Of a stretch of DNA of 40,958 bases, positions 32,901-40,958 are shown piece by piece. A program made the position numbers and the translations under genes. Each line of letters opens with the position of its first letter. Position 1 is the stretch's first letter. The notes beneath the pieces are model-generated. The model was not told where the DNA came from and ran no database searches. It saw nothing but the letters and a program-made list of their open reading frames with translations. Origin of the DNA: a virus; IMG/VR virus record IMGVR_UViG_3300035698_002307, positions 1-40,958 of that record. One strand, written 5' to 3'.

Positions 32901-35900
32901 GATGAATGTCTTTGAACCAATACCAGATTTTACTGATGAGATTGATAATGCTGGTGAGCCAACGGAAGAAAGAGTAGCAACTATTGAAAATCTTAATGAT
33001 GAACAACAACAGAAGATTGAAAAGGTTGTTGGTCCTCAGCAAGAAAATGAATCAGATGAGGATTATGCTGATAGAATAAATGTTCTAATTAGTGAAGATC
33101 CAAAAAAGCAGAAACAAGTAACAAAGATTCAGGAAACGTATGATAAGAAACTAACAAAAATACAAGAGAAGGCTCCTACTACTCAAGATCTATATGAGAA
33201 CCTTGGAGAAGAAGAGAAACTTAAGGCTGATTCCTATAAACAACCTAAAAGGAAGAACGACTATATCAAGCAGGTTAATAGGATGTACAAGATCCTTGAT
33301 GAGATAGTTCCTGATGAAGCAGCTTACCAGAATAATATACTTACAGGAGAGACTATTCCAGCTCTAGTACGACAGGCTAAAGAAAACTCAAATACTTTTA
33401 ATAAAAGCAATATACCTGAAGTTCCAAATATAGCAGGTAAACCTATTGAAAGTTTTGATGATCTTAACCAGGCAGGAGAAGAAGATCAGTTAGAGAAAGA
33501 GGCTTTCATGTGGAATGCCTTTACCTATTCTAACAGACAAGCTCTCCAGAGGGTACAGGATATTCTTGATCGTCCAGATGGTGCTGACAACTTAGCTGTA
33601 GCTCCTAACATAGAGGAGTATGTTAATAGACTTGCTGGTGAGACTAAATCATGGACAAAGGTTGCTGCTTATGCAAACAAAGTTCTTGAGAACTATCTCC
33701 GGAAGAATCCAGATGAGAATGTCAGGGGCCACCTAAACAATAATGATGTTCCTATTTCTGATGGTCTGTATAATGGTTATGCTGATAATAGAGAAGACGG
33801 TGGAAAAGGAAGAAGATCTTTATCAGATGAGTTACAATATTTATCTGATTGGGCTAATAGAGTTAAATCTCAGGTACAGGAAGCAAGGAGGGCGAAGAAC
33901 TCTCAGATAACAGAGAATTCTATTATTGTAGCTGCTGTTGCCAGAAAAGGTTATGAACTTATATTTGAAGCTGCCGGTTTAACGGAAACTGGAGGTAACC
34001 AGATCAAGCAGATGTTGCAGGATCTATCAGATCTTAAACCTGAAGATATTGGGAAAGATATCTATGAGAGTGCTGAGAATAACGAGAAGATACTCAAGTC
34101 TAAAAAGGCTTTGTTTGCTATCAATAAGTTTATGTTTGAGAATAGCGAGGCTTTCACTGATGAGGTAAAAGCTAAACTGTTTGTTCCTTATGTAGAGATC
34201 GAGGGTAGAACATATGTAAATGAGATAGATAACGAACTGTCTTCTTCTGATTCCGCTAACACTTTGAAAGAAGCACTTACAGGTAAGGGTAAGATAGCTA
34301 AGGCTTATCTTCATGTGATGATGGTTAATCTTCTTGAGATGTCAAGTGTAAACATTAAGGAAACTGAACTAGCACGAAGTCAGATTTATACTAATGAGAA
34401 TAATGGTTCTGTCCTTCCCGAGACTCTGGAACAGATGCTTTCGGTTAATCAGCTATCAACTTTCCTTGATAACGGGAAGACAATATTTGTTGACAGTATA
34501 GTTAAACTTGAGCTGGAGGCTCTTGAAAAGAAACTATATAATGATTTCATCAATGCTGGTCTTGGAGAAGAAAGTGCTTTAGCTCAGTCAAAAGAACAGA
34601 TTGCTCGTTATAAGAGAAATTATTCTAATGAGACTATATCTGTTAGAGGTGATTTAGATGCAGGTAAAACAACTGTAGTTCTCAAGATGGGGTTTTGGAC
34701 TCATCTTATTAAGAATGGTGAAGGTACTGAGAAGACTGTAGCTGTTGTTACGCATACTCCTGAACTAGCCACAACATTAATGGCTACTCTGGGCCCACTA
34801 AAATCTGTAGGGCTTAAAGTTGTTCCAATGACTACTGGTGATGTGCTTCAAGCTAAGGCTGAGAACCTGACCGGTAAATTTGATTTTATCGTATGGGATG
34901 AGGCAGGAGCTTTGGTAGAACAAGATATTGCTGACCTGTATGCAAATACAAAAGGCGTTCCTAAAGTATTGATTGGTGATATTAGTCAGCTGGTTCCATT
35001 AGAACGAGCAGATTCTACTTCAGCACTTCGCTCTGTAGGGTTTAAGACAACTCCAATTACTATTCAGCACTCCACTAACAATTATGCTATTAAGCAACTT
35101 ATTGATATGGCTAAAGATCATATCTATAATCTACTTCAGGATCCTAATCTAACTATTCAGACAGATGAATATCCTATGGCTTATCATCAGGAGATACCTG
35201 TTCAACCAGGATCAAATGATATCATGCTTGATGGATTAGAATATTATGCTACTCCGGAAGATGTTATAAATGCTTTCCTTACTAAGAAAGGTATTAGAGA
35301 TAAGGGTGAGAGAGCGATAGTCTTTCTTAATGAGATTCAGGTTAAGAAGTATGCTACTGCTTTTCCCGAACTACTGAATAAACAAGGTCAGATTTTTATG
35401 GCTGATCCTGATATCAGAGGTGGGGTAAGACCGCTTACAGGAAAGTCTAATGGACATGATTTAACTCTCACTTTTGGAAGTGTTCAGGGACTAAGAAGGA
35501 AAGAAGTCTTTGTCCCTTGGAAAGACAGCACCATAAGATCAGCAGAAGGTATCAATCAGAATAATCCTTCATTACCAGGCAGAGCTCTTTATACAGTCTA
35601 TGGAAGGACTGGAGGTTTTCTTGGAGTTATGGGTCCTGTGTCTCAGAATACAACAGATCAGATGCAAGGCAATTGGATTGAGCCTACAAAAAGATCCAGA
35701 GGTAAAGCAGGTCTATCTGAAATCTATGCTCTTCAACAAAAGTATTTAAGAGAAGTCCTTGGGGCTACAGATGCAACTATCACTTCAGAAAGTAAAGGAC
35801 CAGTAATTGATGAGCCAGCACCTAAGACTGATGGAACGATACGGTCTATTGATAAATCTAAAGTATTCGTCAAGACTGGAGGTAAAGGTAATATTGGTGT

Positions 35901-38900
35901 TCAGTTCTATATCAAGCCTGATGCTGATGGTAAAGCTGAAGTCTATAGAGGTAATATCGTAGCTTATAAGTTTGATCAAGATACAGGTGAGCCATTTGAT
36001 CCGGAACAGAAGTTCTACATGAGAGCTCACAATGCTAAGTTGCTAAGTGATACAGGGGCCACACCAACATCTCAGAGCAGTCAGAATGCGACAAAGCCTT
36101 CTATGATTGCCAGAGATAGTACTGGTGCTGATATAGCTCTTAATGAGAATATGGCTTACCAGATAGGAGATGAGGTTGTCTATCTCAAAGAATTGGGTTA
36201 TGAAAATGGTGAACCGGTAGCTACGTTCTATGGGATGTCAGGAGAAGAGTTTTCTCTTCCTCAAGATCAGATATTACTTAACGGACCAGTAGATAGCATT
36301 CACCAGAGAGATCCGGCTTATAACAATCAAACATCTATTATGTCTCGCCTCTATGGTGAAGGTAAGATGCCTTTGTTTGGATCAACCTTTGGTACTGTCA
36401 TACCTGCTGGACACAACTTTAAGAGTATTGCTGATGTAGAGAAAGAGATGGATTCTATTAAGAGGATCATTCTATCTACTGTACTAAGGTTTAATGTTCC
36501 GTTACAGTTAGAATATAACAATGGCGCCATGTACGTCAAAGTAATGGATACCGACATAGCAAAGAATAAATTAAAGACTAGCCTTGATGTAGGTTACAAT
36601 AGGGATAATTTACCTGTTGGTACTGCAAGGGCCCTGAATAAAGCTATCAAGGGAGAATATGGTGAAACCCTCTATTACTTAGCTACTCTGACTACTGATG
36701 AGACAAAAGAATTCGATCCTAATGCTTTAGATAATATCAAGCGTTTGATGGACTATGGTAAACTTATGTCCAGTCGTAGTAGTAACGGTATCCATGTCTT
36801 TAAAGCTATTGGAGATGTAGGTAATCCTGCAAGTATAGGTATCCATCGTGCAATGACTGGTGTTCTACAGAAATCTGATAATCAACAGCCACTATCAGCA
36901 TGGGAGAAAACCTTAACTGATATGGGTTATGTAGTCGAAGAGAATGTCAAGCAAGAGATAAAGGAAGGTCTTCAACCTAATGGTGATCCTCAAGTTGGAT
37001 TGGTTAAGTACTTCAATATAGGAGGACAGGAAGGACATTTCTATCTAAGTGCAAAGAAGATGGAAGAAGCTGATACTGCTCAACTGTTAAAAGCTCTTGG
37101 TCAGGACTCAGATAAAATACAGGCTGCAACTGCCGGTGAGATGAATACAGTTATATCTCAGACCTACCTGGTCCATATGTTAAAGAACAATAACTCTGTT
37201 ATAAAGAAAAGTCCAGAGCTAAAAACATTGCTTGATAGTTTTGGGGTTACATGGCCCGAGAGAAGACTTACTGGATTAACAATAGATTTTGGTTCTAATG
37301 TAGATGAAGAGAAAAAGAACTTCACTGCACTAACAAGACATATTACTAAGAATTGGATTAACAACCCGGGAGAGGTAAAAGCTATCAAGGATCTATATCA
37401 ACCAATAAAGAAAGATAAGGAGTTGATGTATTTCGATCCTAGAGTTCCTTCTGAGCTGGTAGTAAATTATGATGGTATTAGATTTCCGTCTGTCTTCTTT
37501 GATATCCAGAGTGTCCTTACTGAAGACACACCACAATCAAACGATAATACTGATCAATCAGATGTTGATGGTATGTGGGATGATGCTTTTATGGTGTCTA
37601 ATGCCAATGAGCCATTTGATCCATTAGCTGAAAGAGAAGCTGTCAGGTGGATGAATAAGATTATTGATACCAGTCAGCTTGATCTACACTTTCCTGGCAT
37701 GCAAGATCCCAATGCAGGTAAGAATGTTATTTATGGTATGGTTCGTCATCGTGATAATCAATCACACACTCAACTTCGTTCCTTCAATGGTAATGTAGAT
37801 AAAAGATCAATCAGACATGAGACTGTTCACAATGTTTGGAGATATGTTATAAGTCCTAAAGCAAGAGACCTTTTAGCTAAGGAGATAAGAATTCTGGCTA
37901 ACAATCCTACTATGACAGAACCACAAGCTGAAGAGTATCTGTCAAGGAAATATCATAACAGTTCTACAGCAGAACCGAAAGGTAGAGATCCTTGGTTCAC
38001 TAAATCAGGGCTAATACAACGGTTTAAGCAGTTCCTTGATCGTTTTAGGATCAATATGGATAAGTACCGGCCTACAATAGATAAGTTCTTAAATGATATA
38101 GAAACGGGCTTATTTACAAAAACATCAATGAACTTCAATCCTGATATCGATTGGGCTGTTTATAACAGAGATGCTTATATGTATTCTGATCCTTCAGAAG
38201 AGGGAGAGGGAGAACCTATTGATCTCGATAAGGAAGCAGATCTAGAGAACCAAGCTTTAAAGAAAAGCCAACAACTAATGCCTATCTATGACACTCTTAT
38301 TGATTCCTTTGGTGACTCAGCTAATATAGAGGTTGTAACTAAACTTGTATTCAATAGGATTAAATCAAAGACCAGGTACAACAATAACAGAGCAAGACAA
38401 TCAAATTTTATCCCACTAAGTATAAGTGATGCTGTTGATCAGTTAAGAAAAGAATATGATGTATCAGCAGAGAAAGCTTATCAGGGAAATCGTGCTTATG
38501 AGATTACCGGACTAGGTAACACACCAGTTAACAAGATATCTCTTATCCAAGCTCAGATAGAGAAGAGGCTTATTCAGGATAGAAAGGAAACAGTTCCAAA
38601 AGGACTAATCTCGGATGTTCTTAATAAAGAGCTCTCTAAGTTCGATACATACAATACTGTTATCAGTCACATCTTCCCTACTTATGATTTTGCTGGTGAT
38701 CGTTCCACAAAGATGACTGAGGATATGTACACCGACAGAGAGAAACTTAATCTTGAGTTCTATGTAAGTAACTTCTTTAAGCAACTGGTAACCTCAACTC
38801 CTTTAAGGACAGCTTTAGTTGGCACAAACAAGCTAAAAGCTGTCAGTTATGATAAGGACGGCAACCCAAGGCATACCCATTTCCTTAATGATGTTCCTAT

Positions 38901-40958
38901 CTATAACTACCTAGCCAATGCCGGAGAGATAGCTCTAAAGACTCTTAGTAATCAAAGAAAAGGAGCAGTAGTAAAAGTATCTCCAAGGGAAGCTATCAAG
39001 GATGCTTTATATGCAGAAGCCAATCTTATCACAGACAACAACGATAAACGTAACTCTATTCTCAGTTTTATTCACACATGGATAGAGGATCTGGAAGGTA
39101 AAGGAAATTCTTATTTCGAATTAGCAGAAGAATGGAAAGCTAAAGGATTCCCTAAAGAGGATTCAGAATACGCAGATGTTGGTTTCCTTACTAATGCTTT
39201 GACTAACCTGGTTCTTAACTACGATAAGGTAAGTCAGACAGATCTTAAAGTGATCAGGGTATATAAAGATAATGTGGAGCATATAATCCATATTCCTTTA
39301 GACCGGTCAACAAATGTTTATAGCCAGTTCAAGGATGATATCATTAAGAAAGTAAAGAAAGAATTTATCTCTCTTGAGGAAAGTCCTGTTAATGCTTACA
39401 AGATTAAGCAGGTGATGAACGACTCTCCTAAAAAGGCTAAGACTTGGGAGGTAGCAAAAGATGGGATCCGGTTTGTTAAGAACGGTCAGAACATAAAAGT
39501 TATTGATGCTAGAGTTCAAGGGAATAAAATGGTATATACTTTCTCTAGGGATTTCGCTAGTCAGGATAAGAAATGGTTAGATGGAATGACTCAGGAGTTC
39601 ATGAGGTATATGGGTCTTAACCATATCAACAACAATGTATTTGACTTTCTTGTTAATCCGCCTGTCTCAGAAACTTTCTTTAAGTATTTGAAGAATAGGG
39701 CACCGATGAAGTTTGATAAGAAGACTTTTGCAGATCAATACTTCCCAACGTTCCTATACAATTATCTTGCAGGGATAAAGATTCATGGTGAGATAAATGA
39801 GATTCATGATAGCCGTATAGCGGAACTGTCAGAGCTTGATTATACTGGTCTCACTGAGGAACAACTTACAGCAGAGTCTGTATCAGCAAGGAAAGCAGCA
39901 ATCCAAACTACTAAGGATAATTCCTACCTCTATGGTCGTGTGATGAACTATATGAAAGAAACGGGTCAGATAACAACCATGAAGGTTCCTTCTGAGGATA
40001 TCGATGTAGATGAAGAGATTGTCGATGGATCGATTAATGAAGGGTTACCGTTTCCTACTGACTTCTATCAGTTCTTTGAGACTGTTGGTTTAGTACAGGC
40101 ATATTACCAGAGAGAAGAGTCAACAAAATCTATTACTGATCTAGCTAACAATAACAGGTATGTTCATAAGGTTGGATCTGAAGGATCAAAACTATTCCAA
40201 CAAGGTAGTGCTTGGTTTGAACAGTCTTTTCAGGATCTCATTACTAATAATGAAGGTGACTATGATTCAGAGATACTTTCTAATTCTCATGTAGCGAGAC
40301 TTAACAACGGAGAGATAGAATATCTTAATCCTCTTATTGAGCCTAGTAATGGGTTCCGGATATTAGATATTAGAAATCTACAGTCTATGAAATTCCATAA
40401 GGCTGTTACTGATCTTTCTACTCCTGACCTAACCTCAGCAATGATAGCTTACTTCTTTAATGGAGCTAAGAAAGGAAGTGAAGAACTTGTAGTCCCAATG
40501 ACCAACAGAGGGGCCTCAAGACATATCAACATGGCTAAGTTCAAGTTAGCTGATGGAGAGAGATTATTTCCTAATAAGCCAAAGATTGTTGATGGAGTAC
40601 TAACTAACCCTGACTATGACAATAAGGTTGTCAATAAGTATATTGGTAAGAAGTTCGAGCAGACAGCACATAAATTCAAGATAGCCAGAAAGAAGCTTAT
40701 CAATGCTCTTAATGGTACTGAGTTTGAATCATACTTTACTGGTATAAGTAAGCTGACCGATCCAGCTAAGATATCTAAGAATCTAATGGAGGGTGCAGCA
40801 GCTATCAAAGCTGAAGGACCTGAGAAGCATCTTGCTTTTGTAGACCACATGAAACTTACACTTCCGGAGACAACAGTATTTGATTTCGATGGAGATAATA
40901 TAATTGCTGGTAACGACATTCGTTTTGATGATCCTATATACAATCAGAAGAACTATAA
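29905..40958 (+). CDS. Giant multidomain polyvalent protein, truncated by window edge (at least 3,684 codons)
   Basis: ATG at 29905 opens a frame with no stop up to the right edge. I translated every line, and the last complete codon is Tyr at 40954-40956. Order: Ala/Gly-rich hydrophobic segments at about residues 222-236, 300-315, 400-415 and 560-580, as in podovirus ejection proteins. A motif REGSQETLEEMW follows at about 508-519. Then charged coiled-coil/linker regions. SF1 helicase, about 1545-1915 (GDLDAGKTT 1582-1590). Zincin motif HETVH at 2638-2642. DFDGD at 3660-3664. Multi-enzyme giant proteins of this type ('polyvalent' proteins) are packed in virions and injected to act early in infection, and crAss-like phages carry virion RNA polymerases in giant proteins. 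The function of the whole is inferred. Possible self-processing by the zincin domain is speculation. Confidence 0.9.
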   Translation, partial: MEIVDPQKNQDRLGTEPLDVDVFENVFIKNMTPEYLASNIKRGDNIILNSPEYYVNKLGIGEDEEALNKFNSSYGLAKELATDWISRKEIFPDKIQTSTPINPTRARIGNFERTVTSDVLNSVQHMENEYGRKISPFSEQQRATLNNFYVEEVDGELVRKDEAVLGSTRRDNNMVLDYDWDGKFGEPGNPIWKKVPWGQETYGQANANVWGDPKKSGTTLMDGIFGFASAAVPKTILEGVNTAKFLYDFARQGKFDPENATDKMLNHTINQLESYTYDQSEESEGQGPLQSWSGFYTGAMDMAGQLLPQLLFTAGLSKAVMGGVRKMAQKKGLLTTSKIMAEEALEKAGGKVMPKAFSGIAQARKRALSQINRGVTGFGTMQAVGDFYSGAREAGLNRQDAASMAMLALPAVYMTNRLLTTPYLTRSFVADTGADLMESAAEVITKSVVKSAIPKGDVGQTKLVKQIFKNFFGKKAVKDKIKYLQNTVAQGKLPMDAVKGLSGAIREGSQETLEEMWYVTQEMIHDKIRKDNGSSTNPNDPNFKGYFDTKLDWPTIRDRFLGSFVLGAIAGGAVDAMAGGHTQSTLVDKINKLVVSDGAKGIDSAIAQGMAGYKTGGFGSKTFTPDGRIIHNDTQKPSAQFTPDQLMDKLTKEEKKVVSEIKDPQAQEQAVIDINTQKGAISQPVVIPEGETIPGLEGKAELYSENDINYYNYVKQVQAQAELIKESGIDDAQMLKEIADDNTKEYGIQQFSNAVETAAAMKATRAKIEETKPIETDSPEVTAKKNSEVATFEETMVGLQNNWNNAVVPEEGSKFSKNINDFVKSTQASMVYAKEQTLNHFRDNPESEENFDKLYAKNRLKYIIERADDLYFQDIRKIFNKYLTDVNKATAAKQEVSEKAIPNTLKFLETYDPTKNKDLSKLLKTEKGQLGLIKDLNELVANPTFANIKTEGGEDIDVVQEVDERIADVQKIFEDNMNEELPGAAEAFRQYNRYNESEKMNVFEPIPDFTDEIDNAGEPTEERVATIENLNDEQQQKIEKVVGPQQENESDEDYADRINVLISEDPKKQKQVTKIQETYDKKLTKIQEKAPTTQDLYENLGEEEKLKADSYKQPKRKNDYIKQVNRMYKILDEIVPDEAAYQNNILTGETIPALVRQAKENSNTFNKSNIPEVPNIAGKPIESFDDLNQAGEEDQLEKEAFMWNAFTYSNRQALQRVQDILDRPDGADNLAVAPNIEEYVNRLAGETKSWTKVAAYANKVLENYLRKNPDENVRGHLNNNDVPISDGLYNGYADNREDGGKGRRSLSDELQYLSDWANRVKSQVQEARRAKNSQITENSIIVAAVARKGYELIFEAAGLTETGGNQIKQMLQDLSDLKPEDIGKDIYESAENNEKILKSKKALFAINKFMFENSEAFTDEVKAKLFVPYVEIEGRTYVNEIDNELSSSDSANTLKEALTGKGKIAKAYLHVMMVNLLEMSSVNIKETELARSQIYTNENNGSVLPETLEQMLSVNQLSTFLDNGKTIFVDSIVKLELEALEKKLYNDFINAGLGEESALAQSKEQIARYKRNYSNETISVRGDLDAGKTTVVLKMGFWTHLIKNGEGTEKTVAVVTHTPELATTLMATLGPLKSVGLKVVPMTTGDVLQAKAENLTGKFDFIVWDEAGALVEQDIADLYANTKGVPKVLIGDISQLVPLERADSTSALRSVGFKTTPITIQHSTNNYAIKQLIDMAKDHIYNLLQDPNLTIQTDEYPMAYHQEIPVQPGSNDIMLDGLEYYATPEDVINAFLTKKGIRDKGERAIVFLNEIQVKKYATAFPELLNKQGQIFMADPDIRGGVRPLTGKSNGHDLTLTFGSVQGLRRKEVFVPWKDSTIRSAEGINQNNPSLPGRALYTVYGRTGGFLGVMGPVSQNTTDQMQGNWIEPTKRSRGKAGLSEIYALQQKYLREVLGATDATITSESKGPVIDEPAPKTDGTIRSIDKSKVFVKTGGKGNIGVQFYIKPDADGKAEVYRGNIVAYKFDQDTGEPFDPEQKFYMRAHNAKLLSDTGATPTSQSSQNATKPSMIARDSTGADIALNENMAYQIGDEVVYLKELGYENGEPVATFYGMSGEEFSLPQDQILLNGPVDSIHQRDPAYNNQTSIMSRLYGEGKMPLFGSTFGTVIPAGHNFKSIADVEKEMDSIKRIILSTVLRFNVPLQLEYNNGAMYVKVMDTDIAKNKLKTSLDVGYNRDNLPVGTARALNKAIKGEYGETLYYLATLTTDETKEFDPNALDNIKRLMDYGKLMSSRSSNGIHVFKAIGDVGNPASIGIHRAMTGVLQKSDNQQPLSAWEKTLTDMGYVVEENVKQEIKEGLQPNGDPQVGLVKYFNIGGQEGHFYLSAKKMEEADTAQLLKALGQDSDKIQAATAGEMNTVISQTYLVHMLKNNNSVIKKSPELKTLLDSFGVTWPERRLTGLTIDFGSNVDEEKKNFTALTRHITKNWINNPGEVKAIKDLYQPIKKDKELMYFDPRVPSELVVNYDGIRFPSVFFDIQSVLTEDTPQSNDNTDQSDVDGMWDDAFMVSNANEPFDPLAEREAVRWMNKIIDTSQLDLHFPGMQDPNAGKNVIYGMVRHRDNQSHTQLRSFNGNVDKRSIRHETVHNVWRYVISPKARDLLAKEIRILANNPTMTEPQAEEYLSRKYHNSSTAEPKGRDPWFTKSGLIQRFKQFLDRFRINMDKYRPTIDKFLNDIETGLFTKTSMNFNPDIDWAVYNRDAYMYSDPSEEGEGEPIDLDKEADLENQALKKSQQLMPIYDTLIDSFGDSANIEVVTKLVFNRIKSKTRYNNNRARQSNFIPLSISDAVDQLRKEYDVSAEKAYQGNRAYEITGLGNTPVNKISLIQAQIEKRLIQDRKETVPKGLISDVLNKELSKFDTYNTVISHIFPTYDFAGDRSTKMTEDMYTDREKLNLEFYVSNFFKQLVTSTPLRTALVGTNKLKAVSYDKDGNPRHTHFLNDVPIYNYLANAGEIALKTLSNQRKGAVVKVSPREAIKDALYAEANLITDNNDKRNSILSFIHTWIEDLEGKGNSYFELAEEWKAKGFPKEDSEYADVGFLTNALTNLVLNYDKVSQTDLKVIRVYKDNVEHIIHIPLDRSTNVYSQFKDDIIKKVKKEFISLEESPVNAYKIKQVMNDSPKKAKTWEVAKDGIRFVKNGQNIKVIDARVQGNKMVYTFSRDFASQDKKWLDGMTQEFMRYMGLNHINNNVFDFLVNPPVSETFFKYLKNRAPMKFDKKTFADQYFPTFLYNYLAGIKIHGEINEIHDSRIAELSELDYTGLTEEQLTAESVSARKAAIQTTKDNSYLYGRVMNYMKETGQITTMKVPSEDIDVDEEIVDGSINEGLPFPTDFYQFFETVGLVQAYYQREESTKSITDLANNNRYVHKVGSEGSKLFQQGSAWFEQSFQDLITNNEGDYDSEILSNSHVARLNNGEIEYLNPLIEPSNGFRILDIRNLQSMKFHKAVTDLSTPDLTSAMIAYFFNGAKKGSEELVVPMTNRGASRHINMAKFKLADGERLFPNKPKIVDGVLTNPDYDNKVVNKYIGKKFEQTAHKFKIARKKLINALNGTEFESYFTGISKLTDPAKISKNLMEGAAAIKAEGPEKHLAFVDHMKLTLPETTVFDFDGDNIIAGNDIRFDDPIYNQKNY
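34540..35650 (+). other. SF1 helicase domain inside the giant protein
   Basis: Residues about 1545-1915 carry the superfamily 1 motif series in order: I, GDLDAGKTT (K1588); II, IVWDEAG (D1665, E1666); III, LIGDISQLVP (1690-1698, the RecD/Dda-type GDxxQLxP); a motif IV-like VFLNE; V, FGSVQGLRRKEVFV (1857-1870); VI, LYTVYGRTGG with R1901 as the likely arginine finger. The DEAG and GDxxQL signatures point to the RecD-like SF1B branch, which moves 5' to 3' on ssDNA. All core residues are intact, so an active ATPase is expected. It could unwind or pull incoming DNA. Confidence 0.85.
37600..38130 (+). other. Zincin (HExxH) metallopeptidase-like domain inside the giant protein
   Basis: RHETVH (H2638, E2639, H2642; bases 37816-37830) gives two zinc ligands and the catalytic Glu. 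A Glu in AEEYLSRK (2676 or 2677) is well placed as the third ligand. Before it, a domain start (REAVRWMNKIID...LDLHFPG) and after it a helical region (FKQFLDRFRIN...IDKFLNDIETGLF) follow the shape of zincin domains in phage polyvalent proteins. It could cut host proteins or process the giant protein itself. Confidence 0.7.
40882..40896 (+). other. DFDGD motif, RNA polymerase-like catalytic loop or degenerate HAD motif
   Basis: Residues 3660-3664, in TTVFDFDGDNIIAGND. The universal metal-binding loop of multisubunit RNA polymerases is NADFDGD, QDE-1-type enzymes have DxDGD, and crAss-like virion polymerases have DxDxD. HAD hydrolases have hhhDxDG[TV], which would need Thr or Val where Asp is found. 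The window ends 20 residues later, so the fold cannot be judged. Confidence 0.35.

Overview
The window is a contiguous piece of a tailed-phage genome with every gene on the + strand, densely packed, with many ATGA/TAATG stop-start overlaps. A Bacteroidetes host is likely. Starts lack Shine-Dalgarno sites and have AT-rich leaders. Two promoter-like sites have the Bacteroidetes -7 form TAnnTTTG. Two proteins resemble families typical of that phylum (DUF3127-like ssDNA-binding protein, DUF5018-like beta domain). The gene set and order (TerL, portal, scaffold-like, major capsid, adaptor/ring-like proteins, large P22 gp10-like stabilisation protein, internal proteins, giant protein) fit a podovirus related to the crAss-like phages (Crassvirales). 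That placement rests on protein character read by eye, not on a search. TAA, TGA and TAG all end genes, so the standard code is used.

Layout. 1-2722: small early/accessory genes, including a coiled-coil protein, a YegP/DUF1508-like protein, a 53-residue Cys-rich protein, a DUF3127-like SSB, an HNH endonuclease cassette and a possible GroES-like protein. 2709-2880: a promoter-like site, a structured untranslated stretch and a strong intrinsic terminator, read here as a candidate small RNA or attenuator. 2887-3875: two unknown proteins. 3881-5207: a lysis cassette (CHAP/NlpC-like endolysin, one-TM coiled-coil protein, three-TM holin candidate, Trp/Lys-rich cationic peptide). 5215-12579: packaging and head genes. 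12596-24617: head-tail adaptor and tail proteins, including a 772-residue protein built from about 30 tandem 20-22-residue repeats. 24614-29877: an appendage protein and two probable internal (capsid cargo) proteins.

From 29905 to the right edge runs one uninterrupted reading frame of at least 3,684 codons that does not end in the window. I translated it line by line and found no stop. It has Ala/Gly-rich hydrophobic segments near the N-terminus, then coiled-coil/linker regions, a superfamily 1 helicase domain with motifs I, II, III, V and VI, a HETVH zinc-metallopeptidase motif, and a DFDGD motif 20 residues before the edge that matches the catalytic loop of DNA-dependent RNA polymerases (or, alternatively, a degenerate HAD motif I). 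Its position after the internal-protein genes suggests a virion-packaged, injected 'polyvalent' protein that could take part in DNA entry, early transcription and host takeover. This is the most exciting object in the window.

A second notable point is that the SSB-like gene carries the canonical acidic tip DDLPF but runs on into a 26-residue hydrophobic tail. The next gene, an HNH nuclease, ends in ...LPF-stop. An 8-bp direct repeat (TTACCCTT) at the two places would, if collapsed, restore DDLPF-stop exactly in frame. This looks like a homing-type cassette inserted at the very end of the SSB gene.
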